Positions 8,706 to 17,405 of a stretch of 59,267 nucleotides of DNA are shown here, one piece after another (within the stretch, counting starts at the first letter, position 1; every line of letters starts with the position of its first letter). The position numbers and the translations under genes were made by a program. Source of the stretch: Streptomyces sp. man185 (lineage in GTDB: Bacteria; Actinomycetota; Actinomycetes; Streptomycetales; Streptomycetaceae); contig NTHE01000046.1 in assembly GCA_002551355.1 (NCBI GenBank), positions 65,144-124,410 on the forward strand. Reading direction: 5' to 3'. The notes beneath the pieces were generated by a model. The model was not told where the DNA came from. It saw only the letters and a program-made list of their open reading frames with translations, and ran no database searches.

Positions 8706-9161
8706 TCAGGGGTAGGCGGCGAGGCGGTCGGCGAGGGTGTCGAAGAAGGCCTCCCAGCCGTCCTCGGCCGCCGCGTACTGCTCGGGGGTGAGGTTCCCAC
8801 CGCGCTGCTGGAAGGCCAGTTCGGTCCGGCCGCCCCCGAGGTCGCTGAAGGTGACGGTCACGGTCTCACCTTCGGCGTCCTCGGGGGCGGAGCCGTCCTT
8901 CAGCGTGAAGACCAGCCCGTCGGGCTCGCTGACCTCGTGGTAGACCCCGTGGAACGGCATCTCGACGCCCGGCATCACGATGACCAGGCTCCACGTGCCG
9001 CCGGGCCGCACGTCCATCGCCACCCGGTCCAGGGGGACGTCCGCCTCTCCCCCGTACCAGGCGGCGAAGTCCTCCGGTGACGTCCAGGCTGCGAAGACCC
9101 GCTGCTGCGGGGCGTGCAGGACGCGGGTGAGGTCGATGCCCTCGCGGGTGCCACCGGTCAT
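8706..9161 (-). CDS. SRPBCC-superfamily protein (AHSA1-like)
   Basis: A 151-residue START/Bet v1-fold protein. It opens with the family pattern LTRVLHAPQQRVFAAWTSPE and contains GGTWSLVIVMPG and a C-terminal helix ending EAFFDTLADRL. These are the landmarks of the AHSA1-like group, often annotated as activator of Hsp90 ATPase homologue. Members bind hydrophobic ligands, and the specific function is unknown. ATG 9161 has AAGGA about 8 nt upstream; the frame extends further but without a site. It is convergent with the permease gene. Confidence 0.8.
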   Translation of the reverse strand: MTGGTREGIDLTRVLHAPQQRVFAAWTSPEDFAAWYGGEADVPLDRVAMDVRPGGTWSLVIVMPGVEMPFHGVYHEVSEPDGLVFTLKDGSAPEDAEGETVTVTFSDLGGGRTELAFQQRGGNLTPEQYAAAEDGWEAFFDTLADRLAAYP

Positions 9162-9329
9162 GATCACGGTCCTTGTCGGTTCGGCCGTCCCCACCGGGCG
9201 GGGTCGCGTCCGGCGGGTGTCCACCTCCAGCTTGCCCGGCCCGGCGCCCGCTTGCCACGCCGCCGGGGACCGCGGCGGCCCGTCCGGCGACGGTCCGCTC
9301 GGTCCCTCGGGGCGTGCCCGCCCGGCCTC

Positions 9330-10364
9330 TCAGTCGGCGTCCGCCCCGGCCGCCAGTACCACCGTCTCCGCCGCGTCGAAGCGGACGCCCACGGCCGCGC
9401 CCTCGTCCGGGGTGTCCCGGAGAGCGCATTCGGCCTCCAGCACCGGCGCGTTCTCGGGCAGCAGCCGTACGGTCACGTGGTTCCCGCGGAAGGTGCGGAC
9501 GCCGACCGTGCAGCGCAGGCCGTCCTCGGGGGCGCCGATCCGGACCCCGGCGGGCCGGACCAGCAGATCGACCTCGCCCTGGGGGGAGCCCTCGGGCACC
9601 GGGACCTTGCCCCAGGCGGTGGCCGCGGCCTGTCCGGTCACGGTCGCCCCGGTGACGTTGTCGAAGCCGAGGAACCGGGCGACGAAGGCGGAGGCGGGGC
9701 GCTGCCAGACGTCCAGCGGGCTGCCCTCCTGCGCGATCCGGCCGTCCCGCATCACGACGACCCGGTCGGCGAGCGCGAACGCCTCGCCCTGGTCGTGCGT
9801 GACGGCCAGCACGGTGGTGCCCAACTCCTGGAAAAGCGTGCGCAGTTCGACGACGAGCCGCTCGCGCAGGCTCCGGTCGAGCTGGCCGAGCGGCTCGTCC
9901 AGCATGAGCAGCTTCGGACGCGGGGCGAGGGCCCGGGCCAGTGCGACGCGCTGCTGTTCGCCGCCGGACAGGGCGGCGACCGCGCGGCGTTCGGCCCCGG
10001 GCAGGCCGACCAGTTCCAGCAGTTCGCGGACCCGGTCGTTCGTCTCGCCGCGTCCGACGCCGTGCATCCGGAGCCCGAAGGCGACATTGGCGCCGACATC
10101 GCGGTGCGGGAAGAGCTGGTGGTCCTGGAACATCAGGCCGAGGCCGCGCCGGTGCACCGGGATGCCCGCCTGGTCCTGTCCGGCCAGCAGCACCCGGCCG
10201 CCGTCCATCGGCTGGAGTCCGGCGACGGCCCGGAGCAGGGTCGACTTCCCGCTGCCGCTGGGGCCGAGGACGCAGACGATCCGGTGGTCGGCGACCTCCA
10301 GGTCCACCGCGTCCAGCGCGGCCCGCTTCCCGAACCGTACGGTGGCTGCCCGCAAGCTCAGCAT
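9330..10364 (-). CDS. Thiamine-type ABC importer, ATP-binding subunit
   Basis: A 344-residue importer ATPase: Walker A GPSGSGKS (Lys40), signature LSGGEQQR, Walker B LLMLDEP, switch His in VTHDQ. A C-terminal regulatory (TOBE-like) domain follows from about residue 235. ATG 10364 begins 5 bp after the permease stop, so the two are coupled. It is the last gene of a binding protein-permease-ATPase operon behind a TPP riboswitch. ThiQ is usually shorter, and the extra C-terminal domain resembles iron/polyamine importers. The ligand assignment therefore rests on the riboswitch and the binding protein. Confidence 0.83.
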   Translation of the reverse strand: MLSLRAATVRFGKRAALDAVDLEVADHRIVCVLGPSGSGKSTLLRAVAGLQPMDGGRVLLAGQDQAGIPVHRRGLGLMFQDHQLFPHRDVGANVAFGLRMHGVGRGETNDRVRELLELVGLPGAERRAVAALSGGEQQRVALARALAPRPKLLMLDEPLGQLDRSLRERLVVELRTLFQELGTTVLAVTHDQGEAFALADRVVVMRDGRIAQEGSPLDVWQRPASAFVARFLGFDNVTGATVTGQAAATAWGKVPVPEGSPQGEVDLLVRPAGVRIGAPEDGLRCTVGVRTFRGNHVTVRLLPENAPVLEAECALRDTPDEGAAVGVRFDAAETVVLAAGADAD

Positions 10365-10369
10365 GTCGT

Positions 10370-12115
10370 TCAGAACTCCCCGGATCGGTCGGTGCGGACA
10401 CGCTCCAGAAGCAGCAGCGACACCGCGCACACCAGCATCAGAATCGTGCTCAGGGCCATCGCCTGGCCGTAGTTGAGCTCCCCCGACCTGCCCAGCAGCC
10501 GGGCCACGGCGACCGGCAGGGTCGGATTGTCGGGCCGGGCGATGAAGACGGTGGCGCCGAACTCCCCGAGGGAGACAGCGAAGGCGAAGCCCGCCGCGAC
10601 CAGCACCGCCCGCCGCACCAGCGGCAGATCGACCTCACGCCAGGCCCGCAGCGGAGATGCCCCGAGCACGGCGGCGGCCTCCCGCAGGCGGTCGTCCACC
10701 GCGCGGAGCACGGGCAGCATGGTCCGTACGACGAAGGGGACGCCGACCAGCGCCTGGGCCAGCGGGACCAGGATCCAGGAGGTCCGCAGGTCGAGCGGCG
10801 GCTTGTCCAGGGTGATCAGGAAACCGAAGCCGACGGTCACGGCGGACACCCCGAGCGGCAGCATCAGCAGCGCGTCGAAGCCGCGGACCAGTCGGCCGGC
10901 CCGCCGGGTCAGGGCCGCCGCCGCGAGCCCGCCGACGACGAGGGCGATGAGCGTCGCGACGAGCGCGTACCGCAGGGAGTTGCCGACGGCCTCCAGCGGT
11001 GGGACCAGGAAGGTGGAGGAGCCGCCGGAACCGGCCGACTGGAGGGCCCGGTAGTAGCCGAAGCCGTAACCCCCGGGCCCGTCGGCTCCGTCGGCTCCGT
11101 CGACGGATCGCTCCACCAGCACGCCGAGCGGCAGCAGGATCAGCAGCAGCGCGGTGAGCAGGACGCCGCCGAGCAGCGCCCACTGCCCGGCGCCGCGCGG
11201 CCGACGGGAGGTCTGCGCCGCGTCGACCAGCTTCAGGGCCCGCTCCCGGCGGTGTACGGTCGCGGCGTGCACGGCGAGGATCGCGCCGACCGCGGCGAAC
11301 TGCACCAGGGTCAGCACGGCTGCCGTCGGCAGGTCCAGCAGTTGCGCGGTCTGCCGGTAGATCTCCACCTCCAGGGTGGAGTACCCCGGTCCGCCGAGGA
11401 TCTGCACGACGCCGAACGAGGTGAACGTGAAGAGGAAGACCATCAGCGAGGCGGCGGCCACGGCCGGGGCGAGGGCGGGCAGCGTCACCCGGCAAAAGGC
11501 CGCGAACCGCCCGGCCCCGAGCACCCGGGCGGCCTCCTCCTGACGCGGGTCGAGCTGGGACCAGAGCCCGCCCACCGTGCGCACGACCACGGCGTAGTTG
11601 AAGAAGACGTGGGCCAGCAGGATGGCCCACACGGTGGTGTCGAGGCGGACGCCCCACACCTCGTCGAGGAGCCCGCCACGCCCGAGCAACGCCAGGAACG
11701 CGGTGCCGACGACGACGGTGGGCAGCACGAACGGCACGGTGACGACCGCCCGCAGCACCTGTTTGCCCGGGAAGTCGAACCGTGCGAAGACATACGCCCC
11801 GGGCAGGGCGATCAGCAGAGTGAGCGCGGTCGAGGCGAGGGCCTGCCAGGTGGTGAACCAGAGGACGTCGAGGATGTCCGGGCGGGCCAGCACCTCGCCG
11901 ATCCGCCCGAACTGCCAGTCGCCGCCCGCCTTGAGCCCGCGGCCGACGATCGCGGTCACGGGGTAGGCGAAGAACAGCGCGAAGAACGCGACGGGCACGG
12001 CCATCAGGCCGAGCCGCACCGCGGCTCCGCGCCGCCCGGACCCGCGGCCGGCGGGCCGGGCGGCCTTCTCCTCGATCCCTACTTCAGGACCAGCGACTGC
12101 CACGACTGGATCCAC
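10370..12115 (-). CDS. Thiamine-type ABC importer, fused double-domain permease (ThiP-like)
   Basis: 581 residues with about 12 membrane segments. Two inner-membrane-component domains lie in tandem, each with an EAA-type loop: EEAARVLGAGRFAAFCRVTLP in the first half and REAAAVLGASPLRAWREVDLP in the second. This fused form is typical of ThiP and FbpB permeases. The frame begins at GTG 12115 and overlaps the binding-protein gene by 37 bp. A later GTG at 12103 is also possible, and either start couples the genes. A charged loop near residues 285-330 separates the halves. Confidence 0.85.
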   Translation of the reverse strand: MDPVVAVAGPEVGIEEKAARPAGRGSGRRGAAVRLGLMAVPVAFFALFFAYPVTAIVGRGLKAGGDWQFGRIGEVLARPDILDVLWFTTWQALASTALTLLIALPGAYVFARFDFPGKQVLRAVVTVPFVLPTVVVGTAFLALLGRGGLLDEVWGVRLDTTVWAILLAHVFFNYAVVVRTVGGLWSQLDPRQEEAARVLGAGRFAAFCRVTLPALAPAVAAASLMVFLFTFTSFGVVQILGGPGYSTLEVEIYRQTAQLLDLPTAAVLTLVQFAAVGAILAVHAATVHRRERALKLVDAAQTSRRPRGAGQWALLGGVLLTALLLILLPLGVLVERSVDGADGADGPGGYGFGYYRALQSAGSGGSSTFLVPPLEAVGNSLRYALVATLIALVVGGLAAAALTRRAGRLVRGFDALLMLPLGVSAVTVGFGFLITLDKPPLDLRTSWILVPLAQALVGVPFVVRTMLPVLRAVDDRLREAAAVLGASPLRAWREVDLPLVRRAVLVAAGFAFAVSLGEFGATVFIARPDNPTLPVAVARLLGRSGELNYGQAMALSTILMLVCAVSLLLLERVRTDRSGEF

Positions 12116-13176
12116 TGCTCACGGTTGGCGGAGATCTTCTCGGGCGCGACGGTGGGAGGCGTCTCGACTGTCTCACCGAACTTCGTGAACAGCTCCGGCA
12201 GCTCGGCGTCCTTCACAACCGGGTTCACGAACATGTTCAGCGGCATGTCCTCCTGGAACGTCTTGCTGATGAGGAAGTCCAGCAGCGCCTTGCCGCCCTC
12301 CTCGTTCTTCGCCCCGGTCAGCAGTCCGGCGTACTCGGTCTGCCGGAAGCAGGTGCCGGTGGCGACCCCGGTGGGGGCCTCCTTCGGCTGCGGGTCTGCG
12401 TAGAGCACCTCGACGGGCGGGCTGGAGGCGTAGGAGACGACGAGCGGCCGGTCGGCCTTGGCCTTCTTGCCGCCGGCGGAGCCGGAGAACTCCTCGTTGT
12501 ACGCCTGCTCCCAGCCGTCGACGACCTTCACGCCGTTGGCCTTCAGCTTCTTCCAGTACGCCTCGTAGCCGTCCTCGCCCTCGGCGGCGACGGTGCCGAG
12601 GAGGAAGCCGAGACCGGGCGAGGAACTGCCCGCGTTCTCCGTGACGAGGAGGTTCTTGTAGGCGGGCTTGAGCAGATCCGCGAAGGTCTTCGGCGGCGCG
12701 AGCTTCTTGTCGGCGAAGTACTCCTTGTCGTAGTTGACGCAGATGTCACCGGTGTCGACGGGCGTGACCCGGTGCTTGTCGTCCGTCTGCGTGTCCGCCG
12801 CGACGCGGTCCAGGCCCTTGGCCTCGTACGCGGTGAACAGACCGTTGTCGAGGGCGCGGGAGAGCAGGGTGTTGTCGACGCCGAAGAAGACGTCGCCGCG
12901 CGGAGAGCCCTTGGTCAGGATCTCCTGATTGAGCGCGGCCCCGGCGTCGCCGCTCTTGAGGGTCTTGACCGTGTAGCCGGTCTCCTTCGTGAACGCCTTC
13001 AGCACCTTGTCCGAGACGTTGAAGGAGTCGTGGCTGACCAGGGTCACGGTCTTCGAGCCGCTGCCCTTGGAGGCCCCGGAGCCCGACGGGCCGTCGTCGC
13101 CGCCGCAGCCCGCGAGCACGGTGACGCCGAGCGCCGCGGCGAGCGCGGTCGCCGCGTACTTCGTGGTGGTGTTCAT
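12079..13176 (-). CDS. Thiamine-type ABC importer substrate-binding lipoprotein (ThiB-like)
   Basis: A 365-residue binding protein with an N-terminal signal and lipobox LAGC (Cys24), then a Gly/Ser linker. The mature part starts VTLVSHDSFNVSDKVLKAF, the pattern typical of ThiB. The SGDAG and GDVFFGVDNT stretches also fit. The start is ATG 13176 with AGGAGGA 6 nt upstream. The gene is first in an operon whose leader carries a TPP riboswitch. That supports thiamine, or a phosphorylated or precursor form, as ligand. The protein would be anchored outside the membrane and feed the permease encoded downstream. Confidence 0.88.
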   Translation of the reverse strand: MNTTTKYAATALAAALGVTVLAGCGGDDGPSGSGASKGSGSKTVTLVSHDSFNVSDKVLKAFTKETGYTVKTLKSGDAGAALNQEILTKGSPRGDVFFGVDNTLLSRALDNGLFTAYEAKGLDRVAADTQTDDKHRVTPVDTGDICVNYDKEYFADKKLAPPKTFADLLKPAYKNLLVTENAGSSSPGLGFLLGTVAAEGEDGYEAYWKKLKANGVKVVDGWEQAYNEEFSGSAGGKKAKADRPLVVSYASSPPVEVLYADPQPKEAPTGVATGTCFRQTEYAGLLTGAKNEEGGKALLDFLISKTFQEDMPLNMFVNPVVKDAELPELFTKFGETVETPPTVAPEKISANREQWIQSWQSLVLK

Positions 13177-13274
13177 GTGATTCCTCCTGGAGGTGACCAG
13201 GAAGAGACGCGGCCCCGCCCGCTGTCCGGCGAACCGGAAGCGGGCAGGGCGCAACAGCTTGAGTAAGGTCCGAA

Positions 13275-13366
13275 CTTCCTACCCGGAATGACCCGGGCGA
13301 GGTTCAGAGGGTCTGCGGCCAACCTGTCCTTGGTGCCGCACTCTCAGCGCTGTGGCGCTCCCCTGT
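13275..13366 (-). promoter_or_regulatory. TPP riboswitch (THI element)
   Basis: Read on the minus strand, the leader contains the conserved blocks in order: AGGGGAGCGCC, then GCTGAGAGTGCGG, then GACCCTCTGAACCT, then a short CCCGGGTCATTCCGGGTAGGAAG-like element. These match the TPP aptamer core (CUGAGA, ACCCUUUGAACCUGAUC, and a final GGGUAAU..UAGGGA-like part). It ends about 100 nt upstream of the ThiB-like start, leaving room for an expression platform that hides the AGGAGGA site. High TPP should repress the importer. Confidence 0.9.
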
Positions 13367-13444
13367 CGGAATATGAAGTTGATTTCGGGCCCAGGCTACA
13401 CCGGCGGATTTCGGCCGCCCGGGGGAGGCCGGCACCCGGGAGCG

Positions 13445-14551
13445 CTAGCGCTCGGAGGCCGCCAGCTGACCGCAGGCCCCGTCGATCTCCTGGCCCCGGG
13501 TGTCCCGGACGGTGACGGGCACGCCGTGGGCCGCGATGGCCTCGACGAACGCCTTCTCGTCCTCGGGTCGCGAGGCGGTCCACTTGGAGCCGGGCGTGGG
13601 GTTCAGCGGGATCAGGTTGACGTGCACCCGCTTGCCCTTGAGCAGCCGGCCGAGCAGGTCGCCGCGCCAGGCCTGGTCGTTGATGTCCCGGATCAGGGCG
13701 TACTCGATGGAGATCCGGCGGCCGGACTTCTCCGCGTACTCCCAGGCGGCGTCGAGCACCTCGCGCACGTTCCACCGGGTGTTGACGGGGACCAGGGTGT
13801 CGCGCAGCTCGTCGTCCGGGGCGTGCAGCGAGACGGCGAGGCGGCACTTGAAGCCCTCGTCGGAGAAGCGCAGCATCGCCGGGACGAGCCCGACCGTGGA
13901 GACGGTGATCCCGCGCTGCGAGAGGCCGAGGCCGTCCGGCTCCGGGTCGGTGAGGCGGCGGATGGCGCCGACCACGCGGTTGTAGTTGGCGAGCGGCTCG
14001 CCCATGCCCATGAAGACGATGTTGGACAGCCGCGCGGGACCGCCGGGAACCTCGCCGTCGCGCAGGGCGCGCATGCCGTCGACGATCTGGTGCACGATCT
14101 CGGCGGTCGACAGGTTGCGGTCGAGGCCGGCCTGCCCGGTGGCGCAGAACGGGCAGTTCATTCCGCAGCCGGCCTGCGAGGAGATGCACATCGTGACGCG
14201 CTCCGGATAGCGCATCAGGACGGACTCGACGAGTGTCCCGTCGTGCAGCTTCCACAGGGTCTTGCGCGTGGTGTCGTCGTCGCAGCTGATGTGCCGGATC
14301 ACGGACATCAGATCGGGGAAAAGCGCCTCGGCCAGCTTCTCCCGCGACGCCGCCGGGATGTTGGTCCACTCCGCCGGGTCGTGCGCGTACCGCGCGAAGT
14401 AGTGCTGCGAGAGCTGCTGGGCGCGGAACGGCTTCTCGCCGGTCGCGGCGACCGCTTCCTTGCGCTCGGCGGGCGTGAGGTCGGCGAGGTGCCGCGGCGG
14501 CTTCTTGGCTCCGCGGGGCGCGACGAAAGTGAGTTCTCCGGGCTTAGGCAT
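13445..14551 (-). CDS. rlmN: Dual-specificity 23S rRNA A2503 / tRNA A37 C2-methyltransferase RlmN
   Basis: A 368-residue radical SAM enzyme that methylates C2 of A2503 in 23S rRNA and, in bacteria studied, A37 of some tRNAs. The iron-sulfur motif C-x3-C-x2-C is CGMNCPFC (Cys129, 133, 136). The methyl-carrying cysteine is near the C terminus in DGACGQL (Cys360). GMGEPL, the SAM-binding GGE-like motif, is present. It starts at ATG 14551. The gene stands alone between the thiamine importer leader and the cdsA operon, which ends in a hairpin just upstream. Confidence 0.95.
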   Translation of the reverse strand: MPKPGELTFVAPRGAKKPPRHLADLTPAERKEAVAATGEKPFRAQQLSQHYFARYAHDPAEWTNIPAASREKLAEALFPDLMSVIRHISCDDDTTRKTLWKLHDGTLVESVLMRYPERVTMCISSQAGCGMNCPFCATGQAGLDRNLSTAEIVHQIVDGMRALRDGEVPGGPARLSNIVFMGMGEPLANYNRVVGAIRRLTDPEPDGLGLSQRGITVSTVGLVPAMLRFSDEGFKCRLAVSLHAPDDELRDTLVPVNTRWNVREVLDAAWEYAEKSGRRISIEYALIRDINDQAWRGDLLGRLLKGKRVHVNLIPLNPTPGSKWTASRPEDEKAFVEAIAAHGVPVTVRDTRGQEIDGACGQLAASER

Positions 14552-14574
14552 GGTTCATCCAGTGTCGCAGACAG

Positions 14575-14619
14575 ACGGGTGAGGGCCCGCCGCCCTGTGG
14601 ACGACGGACCCTCACTCGT
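14575..14619 (-). terminator. Hairpin closing the frr-cdsA operon
   Basis: 18-nt arms at 14575-14592 and 14602-14619 with one mismatch and two wobble pairs, and a 9-nt loop. It lies about 70 bp past the cdsA stop and just before the rlmN start. Confidence 0.6.
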
Positions 14620-14690
14620 GAAACGTGCAGGTGGGACGGGGTCCCGGGTGCTGTAGCGCTCCGGAACGAGGGCCCGTGGTGCGGTGCCGC

Positions 14691-15788
14691 TCAGCCGGAG
14701 CCGACGAACACCACGAGCAGCAGCCACACCACCGGTGCGGTCGGCAGGAGCGAGTCCAGCCGGTCCATGATGCCGCCGTGGCCGGGGAGCAGGGTGCCCA
14801 TGTCCTTGATCCCGAGGTCCCGCTTGATCATGGACTCGCCCAGGTCGCCCAGGGTGGCGCTGGCCGCGACCGCGAAGCCGATCAGCAGACCCTGCCACCA
14901 GGCGCCGCCGTCGATCAGGAACTCCATGCAGAGGGCGCCGGCGACCATCGCGAAGGCGACCGCGCCGAGCAGGCCCTCACGGGTCTTGCCGGGGCTGATG
15001 CGCGGGGCGAGCTTGTGCGTGCCGAAGCGCCAGCCGACCGCGTACGCCCCGGTGTCGCTGACCACGGTGAGGACGAGGAAGGTCAGGACCCGCCACGACC
15101 CGTCGTCCGCCGTGAGCAGCAGGGCGACGAAGGTGGCCAGGAAGGGGACGTAGAACGCCGCGAAGACCCCGGCCGTGACGTCCTTGAGATACCCCTCGGG
15201 TGGCTCGGTCATCCGCCAGACCAGCACCGCGAGGGCGGTCAGAGCCATGGCGATCCAGGCGCCCTCGGGGCCCCGGGCGTACCCGGCGATGACCATCGCG
15301 GCTCCGCCGACGGCCAGGGGGATCAGGGGCGCCTTGATGCCCTTGCGTTCCTGGAGGCGGGAGGTGAGCTCCCACAGGCCGACGACGACGGCGACCACTA
15401 TGACGCCGATGAAGACGGCCTTCACGATGAACAGCGAGGCGACGATGACGGCGCCGAGACCCACGCCGACCCCTATGGCGGCGCGCAGATCACGCCCCGC
15501 GCGCTTCTTCTGCGGCGGGGGCGGCAGCGGGGTGGACATGGGCTCCTGCGGCATCTCGTCACGGAACAGGGGGCCGCTGACATGAGCGGCATCCCTGTCC
15601 CGGTCGTCGCGGCTCTCTGCTTCTCTACCTGCGTCTCTACCTGCGTCGGGAACGTCCGGCACGTTGGGCATGGGCCGAGTCTGCTGGGCGCCATGCACAT
15701 CGTGGGCAGGACCCGCCGGGGCAGCCCTCATCTCGGGCGTGCCCCAGTAACCGGCTCCTTGCGGGGCGCCCCAGGAAGAGTCGTTCAT
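14691..15788 (-). CDS. cdsA: Phosphatidate cytidylyltransferase (CDP-diacylglycerol synthase)
   Basis: A 365-residue membrane enzyme that makes CDP-diacylglycerol from phosphatidic acid and CTP. The C-terminal CDS signature is present: SMIKRDLGIKDMG followed by LPGHGGIMDRLDS. Seven to eight membrane segments occupy about residues 100-365. The first 95 residues are hydrophilic, Pro/Asp/Arg-rich and unlike the enterobacterial enzyme; such extensions are common in actinomycetes. ATG 15788 overlaps the frr stop as ATGA, so translation is coupled. A hairpin follows downstream. Confidence 0.95.
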   Translation of the reverse strand: MNDSSWGAPQGAGYWGTPEMRAAPAGPAHDVHGAQQTRPMPNVPDVPDAGRDAGREAESRDDRDRDAAHVSGPLFRDEMPQEPMSTPLPPPPQKKRAGRDLRAAIGVGVGLGAVIVASLFIVKAVFIGVIVVAVVVGLWELTSRLQERKGIKAPLIPLAVGGAAMVIAGYARGPEGAWIAMALTALAVLVWRMTEPPEGYLKDVTAGVFAAFYVPFLATFVALLLTADDGSWRVLTFLVLTVVSDTGAYAVGWRFGTHKLAPRISPGKTREGLLGAVAFAMVAGALCMEFLIDGGAWWQGLLIGFAVAASATLGDLGESMIKRDLGIKDMGTLLPGHGGIMDRLDSLLPTAPVVWLLLVVFVGSG

Positions 15789-16345
15789 CAGACTTCGAGC
15801 AGCTCGGCTTCCTTGTGCTTGAGCAGCTCGTCCACCTGCGCGACGTACTTCGCGGTGGTGTCGTCGAGCTCTTTCTCGGCGCGGCGCACCTCGTCCTCGC
15901 CGGACTCCTTGTCCTTGACGAGCTTGTCGAGGGTCTCCTTGGCCTTGCGGCGGATGGAGCGGATCGAGATCTTGGAGTCCTCGGCCTTGGTCTTGGCGAC
16001 CTTGATGTACTCCTTGCGGCGGTCCTGGGTGAGCTCGGGGAACGTCACCCGGATGATGTTGCCGTCGTTGCTCGGGTTGACGCCGAGGTCGGAGTCGCGG
16101 ATCGCCTGCTCGATGTTGCGCAGCGCGGTCTTGTCGAACGGCGTCACGACGGCCATCCGCGCCTCGGGAACCGAGAACGAGGCCAGCTGGTTGATCGGGG
16201 TCAGCGCGCCGTAGTAGTCGGCGACGATCTTGTTGAACATCGCCGGGTGCGCGCGGCCGGTACGGATCGCGGCGAAGTCCTCTTTCGCGACGACAACGGC
16301 CTTCTCCATCTTCTCCTCGGCCTCGAGGAGGATTTCTTCGATCAC
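15788..16345 (-). CDS. frr: Ribosome recycling factor
   Basis: 185 residues with the all-helical domain and the hallmark AAIRTGRAHPAMFNKI near the N terminus and VRRAEKELDDTTAKYV at the C terminus. It splits post-termination ribosomes together with EF-G. Two GTG codons stand in tandem. The second (16345) is chosen because AGGAG lies 6 nt upstream of it and it gives the normal family length of 185. It overlaps cdsA by 1 nt (shared ATGA). Confidence 0.95.
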   Translation of the reverse strand: MIEEILLEAEEKMEKAVVVAKEDFAAIRTGRAHPAMFNKIVADYYGALTPINQLASFSVPEARMAVVTPFDKTALRNIEQAIRDSDLGVNPSNDGNIIRVTFPELTQDRRKEYIKVAKTKAEDSKISIRSIRRKAKETLDKLVKDKESGEDEVRRAEKELDDTTAKYVAQVDELLKHKEAELLEV

Positions 16346-16467
16346 CACGTGCTCCTGCGTGTCTTGGGTGGGCCCGGCGTCGTCATCGCCGCGCCCTGCG
16401 GGTCCTGCGTCGCGTCCTCACCTGCACGGTGTCCGACCGGCAGGCCGTTGTCCATCCTGGGGGGCCG

Positions 16468-17244
16468 TCAGGCCCGGGTGCTCTCGTCGCTCACGAGCGT
16501 GCCGATCTTCTCACCCTTGACCGCGCGAGCGATATTGCCCTCGGTCGTCAGCTCGAAGACGAGGATCGGGAGCTGGTTGTCACGGCAGAGCGTGATGGCG
16601 GTGGCGTCCGCGATCTTCAGATTGCGGGCGATCACCTCGCCGTACTCCAGTGCGTCGAACTTCACCGCGTCGGGGTTGGCCTTCGGGTCGGAGTCGTAGA
16701 CCCCGTCCACGCCGTTCTTCCCCATGAGCAGCGCCTCGGCGTCGATCTCCAGGGCGCGCTGCGCGGCGGTGGTGTCGGTGGAGAAGTACGGCATGCCCAT
16801 ACCGGCGCCGAAGATCACCACGCGCCCCTTCTCCAGGTGCCGTACGGCACGGAGCGGGATGTACGGCTCGGCGACCTGGCCCATGGTGATGGCGGTCTGG
16901 ACGCGCGAGTCGATGCCCTCCTTCTCCAGGAAGTCCTGGAGCGCCAGGCAGTTCATGACGGTGCCGAGCATGCCCATGTAGTCGGACCGGGCCCGGTCCA
17001 TGCCGCGCTGCTGGAGCTCGGCGCCACGGAAGAAGTTGCCTCCTCCGATGACCACCGCGATCTGGGCGCCGTCGCGTACGACGGCGGCGATCTCGCGGGC
17101 GATGGTGTGCACGACGTCGGGGTCGACGCCGAGGCCGCCGCCGCCGGCGAATGCCTCACCGGAGAGCTTCAGCATGAAGCGCCCGGAACCCTTGTCGTCG
17201 TCGCCCTTGCCGTCGGCCTGAATGGCGTCCGCGCCCTTGTCCAT
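16468..17244 (-). CDS. pyrH: UMP kinase
   Basis: A 258-residue amino-acid-kinase-fold enzyme that phosphorylates UMP to UDP. Key motifs are RFMLKLSGEAF (nucleotide loop), VVIGGGNFFRG and GMGMPYFSTDTTAAQRALEI. The N-terminal 25 residues are a hydrophilic extension. The start is ATG 17244 with GAGGAGA upstream; a frame extension to 17265 has no site. It is separated from frr by 122 bp and from tsf by a hairpin, so it may have its own promoter. Confidence 0.95.
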   Translation of the reverse strand: MDKGADAIQADGKGDDDKGSGRFMLKLSGEAFAGGGGLGVDPDVVHTIAREIAAVVRDGAQIAVVIGGGNFFRGAELQQRGMDRARSDYMGMLGTVMNCLALQDFLEKEGIDSRVQTAITMGQVAEPYIPLRAVRHLEKGRVVIFGAGMGMPYFSTDTTAAQRALEIDAEALLMGKNGVDGVYDSDPKANPDAVKFDALEYGEVIARNLKIADATAITLCRDNQLPILVFELTTEGNIARAVKGEKIGTLVSDESTRA

Positions 17245-17272
17245 GGAAATTCTCCTCGTGCACATACGAAGA

Positions 17273-17317
17273 AGGCCATTGCCGGTGGGTCTGGTGTCCC
17301 TACAGCGGCAATGGCCT
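17273..17317 (-). terminator. Hairpin between tsf and pyrH
   Basis: 12-bp exact arms at 17273-17284 and 17306-17317 with partial pairing beyond and a 21-nt loop. It lies 89 bp past the tsf stop and about 30 bp before the pyrH start, so it may end tsf transcripts or partly attenuate pyrH. Confidence 0.65.
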
Positions 17318-17405
17318 CCTCGTCAGATCTGCGGTCGTCCGGCGTGAGTGCGGCCGTCGACTGCACCAGACCCTATCGGGTCCGGCGCTGTTCGCCCGGA
17401 CGGAC

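Noticed and set aside
9941..12403. 820-codon ORF antisense to the importer genes
   Set aside because: It covers two clear ABC genes and has an Arg/Gly/Gln-rich product typical of antisense frames.
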